Source: Plasmopara viticola
Lineage: Eukaryota; Oomycota; Peronosporomycetes; Peronosporales; Peronosporaceae
Reading direction: 5' to 3'
NCBI GenBank assembly: GCA_001695595.3
Contig: MBPM02000056.1
Location: 248,001-312,000 of the forward strand
DNA length: 64,000 nucleotides
The position numbers were made by a program, and so were the translations under genes. Below are positions 32,734 through 42,938 of this stretch, piece by piece. Position 1 is the stretch's first letter. Each line of letters opens with the position of its first letter. The notes under the pieces are model-generated. The model made no database searches. It worked only from the letters and a program-made list of their open reading frames with translations, and was not told the DNA's origin.

Positions 32734-35396
32734 TGTTGAGCAGAAAGTAAAAACCGAAGTGAAAATATTTATTTATACCAATGAACGGCTACCATATGTA
32801 ATTACTAACTGTGACGTACTTGTAAATACTGTGACGCCATCCGCCTGTTCAACATGCATTCAACGGTGTAATTTTAACGTTCCCACTCACCGCTAATGCT
32901 GTGTATCCTTTGTTGCTGACTTGGTCTTGATCATGGATACCTCTCGCAGAAAGTCGAGCACTTTAGTTCCAAGCGCCTGGGTTAGCATATCTGCAAGCTG
33001 ACTGTTCGTATCAATGTAGCCAATCTTGAGTAATCCATGCTGAGTGTTCTCCCGAATAAAGCGATGTCTCCCATATTTGCGTCCCTCCATGTCCTTGATC
33101 ATTGCGCGCGTCCAAAGTACTTCTTGTGTGCACAAGCTTAGCGCCATATACTTTGCTTCTGCGGAACTTAGTGCGACGGTTCTCTGATACTTGGACTTGA
33201 ACACAACCGGAGCTTTTCCGATGTTGACCAGCCCACCTGAGACAGATCGTCTGTCATCGTGTTGCTACCCCAGTCAGCATCCAAAAAAGATTCAACAATC
33301 ACCTTTCTCGAATTTAAGTATCGCAATACACGACCCAATGTGGTTGCCCCGGATTCTCGAGAAATCTAGACGGTTGTGTCGAGATGTATGCGACGTCCGG
33401 CCGAGTGCAAGTCGTTACCTATTGCGGACATTCAATCAGTGAGCGATATGGTCTTGACCGCATCTCTGAAAGCTGAGCTTCTATACTTGGTGACTGTGAT
33501 GTTGACAACTTGGACCGGACGTACACGGATTGTCGACATTCTTGGCGTTTTTGTGTCTTAATCGCTCAGCCACGTCACTAATGTAGCGTGTTTGCTTGAT
33601 AATAAGTGTGGAAGCTGTCTTGTCGTAATCGATCTCCTACTCAAGATGCACTTCGCCATACCGAGATCCTTCATCTTGAAAGCACCTTTTAGTATCCCCT
33701 CGACCCCTAAAATCTCGTCGCACGTCTCGGCGGCAATGATCATATCATCGGCATAAAGACATACGTACACAAAATCTTCTTTCACTTTCTTCACGTAGAT
33801 GCATTGATCTGCTCCACGGCGTTTGAAATCGTTCTTCTTTCAGACGTGGTTGTTGGTCTTGTTTCAAGCGCTTGCAGCTTGCTTGAGTTCATATCTAGCT
33901 TGGTTCAGCTGACACGCAAATCTTGAGCTACCTTAACGCCAATCGGAACTTCCATGTGAACACGATCCGACAGTACACTGTTGAGACAGGCGGTGTCGAC
34001 ATCCAGCTGCTCCATCTTGTAGCCTAATATCGCACACACTGCGAGTACAACTCGAATTATGTTCATGCTGGCCACTGGAAAGTAATTCTCGAAGAAATTC
34101 ACGCCGCATTTCTGCTTAAATCCTTTGGCCACCAATCGTGCTTTGTAGCGCACAACACATCCATTCTGGTCACGCTTCTTAGCAAAGACCCAGCGGCATT
34201 CATTCGTACGCCCAACCAACTCTTGTAAAACGAGTGTCTATAATTTGTTCTGGTGATGGCGTCCATCGCTTGTCGCTACTGTTCTGCCTCGTCATTTAAC
34301 ATTGCCTGCGCATACGTGAAAGGGAAGTCTAAATCTTCACCAAACCTCACAGCGTAAGCGAGTATACCTTTAGCTATAAGGCCGCCTTCATCAATATTTG
34401 TACGCTTTGAGAATGGTGGTCCTTCGCTTCCTTCCAGACTTTCATCGGCATCTGATCCATTCTCCAACAACAACATTGGTTCATCTGTACGCCTTGAACG
34501 TTCCCATTGTGGTCGAAAAACCAATCGATCTTCTTGTGCATCCGGTGTAGGAGTTCTGTACTATGTCAGTTTAGATTGTTCTGAGGTCGGTAATCGAAGC
34601 ATCTCGACATTTGACTCATTTGTGTCGGACTCCTCCTCATTCATTGAAGCATTTGGAATTTCATCTTCTTCTTCAGACTGCATAGGTTCGATTCGATCTT
34701 GCTGGTGTACTGCTGGCCCAAACACTGCACTTTCATCGTGTTTTTTGTTACGTGTATCACTTTTATTTGATTGGGCGGGTGCGTCATATCTGCTCAGAAG
34801 AACCACTAGCTTTATTAATTCATCCTCCGGTTCCCCCGTCGTCTGATATCCCACGACCAGCTCATCGAACGCGTCCAGATGTTCCACCATGTGCAACTCA
34901 TGAAGGCGCCGTGTCATCGTGACAGGGTTGTGTAGTGGGAACGATTGTAGAAACGCGAAGCGTATTTATGCCTCCAAGGCACGAGTAGTAGACCTAATCT
35001 GGTGTTGAATCTCGACGCCTTGAACAATTTTTCCAATGCCTTGGCTTCATTCACGAGCCACGTCTCCGTTATTTCGCTCTCGACCTCCGCGGCCTTAATG
35101 TGCCCCAGAAGACTCTTTTCTTGCGAGGGCCATCTTCATCTTGAATGTTTAATAGTAGTAGTAACCATCTCCTAAGAGGCCTTCGGTGCGCTTAGTAGCT
35201 ATCCGCCGTATAGGTGTGGTGAAGCGAGGCTGTTGTTTGCGACTATTAACCTATTGAGTAGAAAGCAAAGCCCAAGTGAATATATTTATCTAGACCAATG
35301 AACTGCTACCATATTCAATTACTAACTGTGACGTTCTTGTAAACACTGTGACGCCATCCGCCTGTTCAACATGAATTCAGCGGTGTAATTAGAACA
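32734..35396 (-). mobile_element. internally deleted Copia derivative, unit 3
   Basis: LTRs are 32734-32879 (end AACG instead of AACA) and 35252-35396. Contents match unit 2 and have the same internal deletion. Better-preserved frames are the RNase H tail 32893-33204 (SSAEAKYMALSLCTQEVLWTRAM), the RT part 33905-34219 (LDVDTACLNSVL) and the gag/linker fusion 34561-34917. The latter shows the deletion junction directly: FDELVVGYQTT..LVVLLSRY runs into pol-side linker sequence. Confidence 0.85.
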
Positions 35397-35664
35397 TATG
35401 GCATTAAAAATCGTATGACTCACCATGAGTCGCCACCACCTTTAAGCCGACTACAGTAACTCTAGACAAAAGATTAGCATGAGTCTCCGAGTCACCACTT
35501 TTTTAAACTTCCTCTCGCTTCTTTTTAGTCAGTACGCTAACATGTATATCTCCATCATACTTGACCTTTAATAAGTATATGATCTTGGATATTGCTATAA
35601 AGTGAAGGCTCAAATCGGTCAGAGATCCATTTACAATGACTTAGAGGATGAATAGACACCAAAT

Positions 35665-36142
35665 TCAATTACGCTGATAAGTCACCATAGTGGTGACTCG
35701 AAAAATACTTACTCTAAATTGACATCGACAATTACACTCGAACGATAATCCGATCATGTGATGACCACTGGAGTGCTCCAGAGTGTTCACACGCAACTGC
35801 ACCAGTAAAGGTATTTTCACCAAATATATCTTGGCTGGAAATCTGTTTAAAATGGTCCGATTATAATACACCCCTGGTAGACTGTGACGTAACTTTGACT
35901 TCTGCCTTCGCTTAAGGAGCTGACAACAAGTAGCAGTACCCATCAATGCGAATTGGTTCTGACTCGTGCGTATCAATATATATAACATCCATTGCTGTGT
36001 GTATCTCAAGGAAGTTGATCTTTGAAATGCTGAAGTACTTATCCAATTGATTGTATTGTATAATAGAGCCACATAATACTATACTATCTACAGAGTCCAA
36101 ACCGCGGCTATTGAATACCGATTTTGCGGTAGAAACAATCAT
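35665..36142 (-). pseudogene. gene D, unit 3 copy (longest frames)
   Basis: N-part 35912-36142 (76 codons, MIVSTAKSVFNSRGLDSVD to GYCYLLSAP) and C-part 35665-36072 (135 codons). The sense seems to pass from N- to C-part near LLSA/LLKRRQ through one frameshift. No domain is recognised; it has an internal KIYLVKIPLLVQ stretch and HHMIGLSF near the end. The C-part end contains the palindrome AGTCACCATAGTGGTGACT (35682-35700). Confidence 0.45.
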
Positions 36143-36433
36143 TTGGAATCAAACGAGCTCTTGTAATCCTAGAAGATCTTTGCAAGCCTTATCTCTGTTT
36201 GAGACTGCCACGCAGCGTTGACCGCCGATCATGGAATTGCTCATATTGATTATGCAATAGTTTTTGCTGTCGTCTAAATTCTAATTTGATGTTTATCGAC
36301 ACCAGAGAAATTGGTCAATTACATGAGTTGACAATTCGTTGTATTCGACAAATCAATAATTCTTGTTTCGCTCAAGGTGCTTCATATTTTAGGCAAGTAT
36401 AATATTATCGCTTTCATTAGAATCGCACAAACT

Positions 36434-37821
36434 ATGTCTTCTGCTTTCGATAAATCTGCTTTCGAACACTCCGTCAAACCAGCTCCAGCTAAGACGCTCC
36501 TCCGTGATGAGAAATGGACTTGGATTCGAGATTTAAACAGCAACACTGGTCAGTATGCTGGGCAAATCTACTTCAATTCTTCAACAATTTTTTTTCGCAA
36601 GACGCTTTTGTATAGTGGAAGTAGCTGTTATCGAGCTTCCAATCAAGCTTCAAATTCTTAATGGCGGGTCCGATTTGATCCCTTCGACTGCAACCTGTAC
36701 AATTGATCAATTGCTACCTAAGGCCGACGAGCGGCGATTCCTTGTTAGTATTCAAGTTTTTATTGACACAACTCTACTCCAAACGAATCAGGTCCATGCA
36801 AATGTAAAAACGAAATGTGAGGCTCTGACCAAAAGCGAATTATAAAATGTATGTCAAGTATAGGCCAACTTGTACATGGGAGAAAATCCGACTTCAACGA
36901 TTCAAGGGTTAAGCGGAGCAGCGCAATTGCTTGATTACTTGGCTACTTCGTCGTTAATGACAGCTGTTAATAGCGTGGGTATTTTCGAATTGGCTCCAAA
37001 CCGGGGAGGAGCTGAATGATCACTTTTTACCACTCTTGACCAACAAAACTCGACGCATTCATTTGACGCTATGGGAGGTGGCAAAAATCTTCATGCTGTA
37101 TCGAGAACTTAAGTCTAATCAGCTCCCGCTGGTGCCGTTACTGGATTGGCATTTAACGTCGCGTATTATCTGGCCTTCCTTAAGCTGTGCGATATCTGTG
37201 ACTAGTTTAAGAACTGATCAAAACAAAAGCTTATCTACTACTTCAAACGCAACTGGCACTGCTGGCGTCGTGTCTTCTTCTTCTATTACTACTTTGAGCA
37301 AAATATGACCTTCGGAAACACTTACCCAGTTCTGTGGAATTTGAGCAGCCGTGTAATCACTACAGATTTGTCTGGTGGCCTTGCGCTTCCTCCATCTGCA
37401 GTCACGCTCACGATTTCTTCCGATATTAATGGTACTCCATCCGCTGAAGTTAACCTCCTTTTATCGCAATACATCTCGCGCCGTCTTGTTTCAATATATT
37501 TGCCTAACCTAAGAACTCGTCATGGGTTGGTGGTTTTTGCTAGAGTTGCCGTAGTAGGAGATCATCAAGTCGCAGTTTATAACCGCTCTCAAATTATTGA
37601 TATATCCGAATTTCAGATCGAGAGGTTTTTGTCCCTTTTTTTCATATGGTGCATTTCCTATGGCAACAGAGATCGAAATCGACCTTTTTTCTCAGACATC
37701 AAGATTGGTGTTCGTTATGGGAAAAGGATTTGATAATAACGACACTTTTTTTCCGGACCATCTTGTCTTTGTTCTTAATGTATTCTTTCTGCTTTGGCGA
37801 CGAAGCCTGTTGATTCTCTAG
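36434..37821 (+). pseudogene. gene C, unit 3 copy (decayed)
   Basis: Frames are 36434-36661, 36555-36845, 37036-37308, 37305-37733 and 37597-37821. It diverges from units 1-2 throughout its second half (PSAVTLTISSDING, AVYNRSQIIDISEF). The last third is open for 142 codons with LVVFARVAVVGDHQVAVYNR before a homopolymer frameshift (TTTTTTT near 37640). Confidence 0.45.
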
Positions 37822-38400
37822 CTAGTGGCTTTCTAAACGTTTAAATATCTTCTCGATGAATCTAATTTTGGGCATGTACAATGACATTTTTGAAGATTTT
37901 TTGAGGTCATTGAGACAAAGAATACAGAGTTACTACCAGAAGGCCTTTAGCCTGTATAATTGGTAAATCGCTACAAATTAGGTTCTTCCAGGTCTAATCC
38001 TTTTTGACGAAGACCATAACGATTTGATTGTCTATCAATACTCTACATTAAAAGAGCGATATTTGCGGCATTCGCTCAATATTTGTCATAGATCGATCGC
38101 ATAACTGGATGTTTCTCACAGGTGAATTGGTTGTTGACCTATTGCTTGATTATTATCAGTTATCGGAATCAGTCAAGCACATCGCAAATGTCATACTATA
38201 GATGCTAACTTGATTCGCTATCTGCTAATATTTTAGGTCGGTTTATACTGATATGACGTTAGAATGTGTCGATGTGTAATCTGAGGTGTGTCTAGTGTGT
38301 TTTGCTCTCATATGGGGTGCTCCGTTGCTTTGTCATCGGAGCGGCCCGTTCTCCAAGGTGTCTTGAATGCATTTGAGCGATAAAGCAGAGTACCATCTAG

Positions 38401-39383
38401 CTAGTTCCAGGCTGTATCCACGAGTGTAAAAATGGACCAAACGTCAATGAATATGTCTGGAAAGCCTCCTCGTGGTGCAACAACAGGCCGATTGGTTTGG
38501 GGCATTAGTGCAGCATCAAACACATCAGCTGCAGCAATTTGCACGAACGGATTGTTTCCAGCGTTCCAAGGAGTTAGCAGTGGGACGGGCATTGGCACGA
38601 GAGGCAATTGTCGACGCTGATGGAAGGAATCGAGTTCATTCAATGTACGAGTATCGAGCGGAGCACTTCCAAAACTCACTGGATCCGCAACCACCACTCG
38701 ATTTCTTGCCCGTCGATAGAGAATGGCAACGCAGGCAAACGTTCCGTTCACACGGCGGCCAAAAAACTCGAAAAGAAGCACAGCGTTAAGTTGTGGAAGC
38801 AATTCAAAATGTTCTCGGCACGATGTTTGGGCCCTCGGAATGCTTCGGTTCTAAAATATCACCTCGACAATCAGCCGTGAAGCAACGGGATCGTCACCAG
38901 CTGAGGAGAATAGTGGTCCAAGAGCTGTATCGGGACGTCGAATGACACGTCTTTCCGCAGTGGGGAGCCGCATATCCATGTCTCCACCACCTGCAGCCAA
39001 AATAAAGCCAGTAATGACGGCGTAGTTGTACAGTTGTCCAATGACACTAGCCACAGCGCGTTCATGCGCAAGCCCTCGCACTTTCGTGATCATCAAGGCT
39101 GCTAATGTTTCATTTCCGAGATATCGAGCTTCAGTAAACACTGGGTGAAAACGGTTGATGGAACTCTTGAGCCATTTTTTTTTACTGAAACACGAGTTAC
39201 CACGACAACTTCCACGTCTTCTTCACCAACTTCGATCCCCCTCTTAAATTCTGCAATCGTTTTTTTCAGTTGTGGTGCGGTCACTTTTCCTATCATTGAC
39301 TGGTAGCCTCGCTGGGTTGCAACCATTGGTGTCGCGTCGAATGAGAACACTGCCTCGGTGCTCGTCGTCGTTTCCTTTCCCAC
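38401..39383 (-). pseudogene. inverted nuclease copy L3 (dead)
   Basis: It keeps a longer open C-part (38401-38802, MLPQLNAVLLFEFFGRR onward) because it lacks the one-base deletion of L1/L2. The shared TAG after EVIF and the poly-A frameshift (39102-39383 frame) are present. One G is missing in GGGGAAGG-TTAAACC, so the MIVWFNPSP start of the other L copies is out of frame and the first Met is MGKETTTS. Confidence 0.85.
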
Positions 39384-39462
39384 TTCTGGGGAAGGTTAAA
39401 CCAAACAATCAAATCAAGAGTGGATCCTTTGCCCCTTCTATCCTAAAAAAGGGCTTGAGAGA

Positions 39463-39525
39463 ACCCCTAAATACACTCCCTGGCCGCGATGATGCATATA
39501 GTTGATCATCGCGGTGCCTAGGGGT
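39463..39525. repeat. hairpin upstream of inverted copy L3
   Basis: Same stems and loop (GCATATAGTTG) as L1 and L2. Confidence 0.7.
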
Positions 39526-39546
39526 ACAGTTAATGCTCTTGCTCTT

Positions 39547-40000
39547 TTAACCGCTTGATGCTCTTCTATGCAAAGGATAAGCGAACGATGTGGCATAAAT
39601 CCTTCCGTTCGCTAGCGTACGCACAATGAATGAAAAAAATTGGAAGTGGCAGTAGGAACGGTTGAGATCCATTATAATGATTATGACATGCATTACAAAG
39701 ACTCGAAATGACTTACTCATGCCGATTGCTATCGTCTTCAGCGATTTGTGGATGCTTTCTTCCATCGCGACATCAACTCTTGCAGTTCCTCAGTGGTTGA
39801 TAGGTCTGACATTCAACTCGTGCCACCCCATCATTTACACATTTCTTTGTCACCGAGCTTTCTATATAAAGAAGAGCGATAGTAAAGATGACCACGCTGG
39901 TGAAATCGTAAATGTTTGACACGACTGGAAGCCACCGCACAGCTGCTGGTCTGGACAAGTCAGAAAACACATGCAACTGACAATTGATTTGATTAAACAA
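39547..40000 (-). CDS. ORF G region, unit 3/4 (two short ORFs, unknown)
   Basis: 39773-40000 (75 aa, MFNQINCQLHVFSDLSRPAAV, with the FTSVVIFTIALLYIE membrane stretch) and 39547-39765 (72 aa). They have the same arrangement as beside L2. Confidence 0.35.
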
Positions 40001-40591
40001 ATGATTTGCATCAAACAGAGGCAGTAGACGACGATTTTTATCATCAGTAGTAGGTCCTGATGCTATTCAAGGTTGCCTTCTATATCCACTATTGCTTCGT
40101 TTGCTACCACAATAGAAGGAAATTAGAATTTGTTGTAAAGTCTAGACAACGTACCTCGTCTATACTGTTTGCTACTCAAATGGTTGCTTCTACCTAACAA
40201 GCGGATTAAGCGCTCGCATTGTCAATTGAATATCCAGTTGGTCAACAGAATCAAGATTGACAAAGGTTCTCTCTCGTTGCACAATCTGGCGCTGCATGTC
40301 TAGACGCACAATGTTCGTCTGGATAAACTGTGATCACGATCGCTTTACAGCATTATACACTTTGCTGACTCGCACCATCCTTATACAAACGAACACCTTC
40401 AAATGTGGCGCAAGTAGGATACGAACTGTAATTGATGTAACTATGTAAGCCTCTCACGTGCTATTGGGATCCTTTTATAGTTGCAATACATTGGTGGGCA
40501 CCGGTCAACGCGGGAGAAGTATTTTTTACCTTTAAGGACAACTCTTTACCGATTGACCTAGGCTGAAAGCGACCGCACGACGCAATGGGTA

Positions 40592-40667
40592 ACACTTTGC
40601 ATCTCCTAGTATCAATGTTAGAGCAGCGTACACTTTGCATCTCCTAGTATCAATGTTAGAGCAGCGT
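40592..40667. repeat. 38 bp tandem microduplication inside ORF E, unit 4
   Basis: Two adjacent copies of a 38 bp block beginning ACACTTTGCATCTCC (40592-40629 and 40630-40667) where other units have one. Since 38 is not a multiple of three, the E frame is destroyed here. The neighbouring stretch also lost about 11 bp (TGATCATTTCT) present in the other units. Confidence 0.85.
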
Positions 40668-41029
40668 ACCCTTCAATCAGACAGGTCCGTCCCTTTATAA
40701 CTAGCGAGCGACACCTGCTTTAGCTCGAGCATTCTTACGTTCGTCATCGCGATTGGCTAAAATGACCTCAAGGGTACGTCACGATCGCACCGAGCGAATT
40801 GTTTCTCGGCATCCCCTTTTTGTTAGTCAAAGGCGCATCAGTCAACGAATCTTGCCAAGTTCCTACGCCGTAGCTTGTAGCAAATATGCTGACATCTTGT
40901 CTTAGTAATTTTAGGTTGTTAAAGAGTAACACCCAATATCAACGGCAAAGTCCCTATTTGGCCACTGCAATACCGCGCACATCATCGCAACTTGACGCAA
41001 ATCAAATCTAAGCATCCTCAAAAGGCTAC

Positions 41030-41503
41030 GTGTCCAAGAACCGATTGGGCCTCCTCGTGGTCTATGTCATTGAAACGGACTCTTTTTTGCTCTTCTCGGA
41101 ATCTGGTGGCAACCTTGTACCCAAAGTGCCAGCTCACGGGCACTTTTCTGACACTTGCGACACAAGGAAATACGGGAAAAAGCGCCAAGTTCCTTGGGCG
41201 CACATGCATACGACACGAAAATGCCTCAACATATGCAAGTTTGGCTGGATGAGGGCTTTGAGTGTTGCAAATCATCAGATGGGTGATGTCGCGATGGAGA
41301 GAAGCATCCACAAATCACTGAAGACGGTTGCAATCTATATGAGTAAGTCATTCCAAGTCTTCGTAGTGCATGTCATAATCATTGAAATGGATCTCAACCG
41401 TCCCTACTGCCACTTCGGGTATTCTTCAATCATTGTGCTTCCGCTTGCGAACGAAAAGAATTATGCCACATCGTTCGCTTTTCCTTTGCAAAAAAGAGCC
41501 TAG
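41030..41503 (+). CDS. ORF F, unit 4 copy (157 aa, unknown)
   Basis: MSKNRLGLLVVYVIETDSF to FPLQKRA. It is closest to unit 2 in its tail and to unit 1 in its middle (AHGHFSDTCDTRKYG). Confidence 0.4.
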   Translation: MSKNRLGLLVVYVIETDSFLLFSESGGNLVPKVPAHGHFSDTCDTRKYGKKRQVPWAHMHTTRKCLNICKFGWMRALSVANHQMGDVAMERSIHKSLKTVAIYMSKSFQVFVVHVIIIEMDLNRPYCHFGYSSIIVLPLANEKNYATSFAFPLQKRA

Positions 41504-41554
41504 ACACCGCGATGATTAACTATATACACCCTGCGGCCGGGAAGTGTGTCTAGG
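41499..41554. repeat. hairpin upstream of nuclease copy R4
   Basis: CCTAGACACCGC / GCGG..GTGTGTCTAGG, overlapping the end of ORF F. Confidence 0.6.
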
Positions 41555-41674
41555 GGTACTCTCGAGCCCTTTTTCAGGATAGAAGGGGCAAACGGTCCAC
41601 TCTTGATTTAACTGTTTGGTCATTCATCATTAAACCCATCCCCCAGTAGTGGGAAAGGAACCGGCGACGAGGCA

Positions 41675-42637
41675 ATGAGCACCGAGGCAGCTTTCTCATT
41701 CGACGCCACACCAATGGTTGCAATCCAGCGAGGCTACCAGTCGATGGAAGGAAAAGTGACCGCACCACAAGTGGAAAAAGCGATTGCAGAATTCAAGAGG
41801 AGGATCAAAGATGGTGAAGAAGACGTGGAAGTTGTCGTGGCAACTCGTGTTTCAGTAAAAAAGTGGCTCAAGAGTTCCATCAACCGTTTTCACTCAGTAT
41901 TTATTGAAGCTCGATATCTCGGAAATGGTACATTAGCAGACTTGGTGATCACGAAAGTGCAGGGGCTCGCGCATGAACGCGCTGTGACTAGTGTCAGTGG
42001 ACAACTGTACAACTACGCCGTCAATACTGGCGATATTTTAGCTGCAGGTGGTGGAGACATGGTCATGCGGTTTCCCACTACGGGAAGACGCGTCATTCGA
42101 CGTCCCGATACAGCTCTTGGACCAGAATTCTCCTCAGCTGGCGACGATCCTGTTGCTCCACGGCTGATTGTCGAGGTGGAATTTTCGAACCGAAGCATTC
42201 CAAGGGCCCAAACGTTTTGCCGACAATACTTTGAACTGCTTCCACAGCTTAACGCTGTGCTTCTCTTCAAGTTTTTTGGCCGCCGTGTGAATGGAACGTT
42301 TGCCTGCGTTGCCATTCTTTATCGACGGGCAAGAAACCGAGTGGTGGTTGCGGATCAAGTAAGTTTTGGAAGTGCTCCGCTTGATACTCAAACGTTGAAA
42401 GATCTTGATCCCTTCCGTCAGCGTCGACAATTGCCTCTCGTGCCAATGCCCGTCCCACTGCTAACTCCTTGGAACGCTGACAATAATCCATTCGTGCAAA
42501 TTCCTGCAGCTGATGTGTTTGATGCTGCACTAATGCCCCAAACCAATCGGCCTGTTGTTGTACCACGAGGAGGCTTTCCAGACATATTCATTGACGTTTG
42601 GTTTATTTTCAGACGCGTGGATAGAGTCTGGAAGTAG
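41675..42637 (+). CDS. Uma2/PD-(D/E)XK nuclease-like protein, copy R4 (intact)
   Basis: 320 aa, open. Core RRPDTALGPEF and LIVEVEFS. It is a mosaic: the N-half is like R1 (SSINRFHS, GLAHERAVTSVSGQ), the middle like R5 (TQTLKDLDPFRQRR) and the C-end its own (FRRVDRVWK). It starts MSTEAAFSFDATPM, where ATP resembles the L copies. Confidence 0.75.
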   Translation: MSTEAAFSFDATPMVAIQRGYQSMEGKVTAPQVEKAIAEFKRRIKDGEEDVEVVVATRVSVKKWLKSSINRFHSVFIEARYLGNGTLADLVITKVQGLAHERAVTSVSGQLYNYAVNTGDILAAGGGDMVMRFPTTGRRVIRRPDTALGPEFSSAGDDPVAPRLIVEVEFSNRSIPRAQTFCRQYFELLPQLNAVLLFKFFGRRVNGTFACVAILYRRARNRVVVADQVSFGSAPLDTQTLKDLDPFRQRRQLPLVPMPVPLLTPWNADNNPFVQIPAADVFDAALMPQTNRPVVVPRGGFPDIFIDVWFIFRRVDRVWK

Positions 42638-42938
42638 CTAGATGGCATCATCAGAGAAAAGACTAACATTAACCTGTCTCACCCCACATTCAATTAATGT
42701 CATCAAATTTGATTCTCTTTTAAAGCGATGATGACATCGGAAACGTTCCCACCACCATCAACTCGATTATAGAATTTTAAGCTGCAGGGTGCCTATCTCG
42801 TGGTGTCCGTCTGACACTTGATGTGCCCAACGAGAGACTGCTCAGCTTTATTGATCAATTGCATTAAATACACCTTAGAGCCACTTCAGAGCGGAACCAG
42901 CATAAAATAAAACAAAAAATGACCAAGAGATACTAAAA

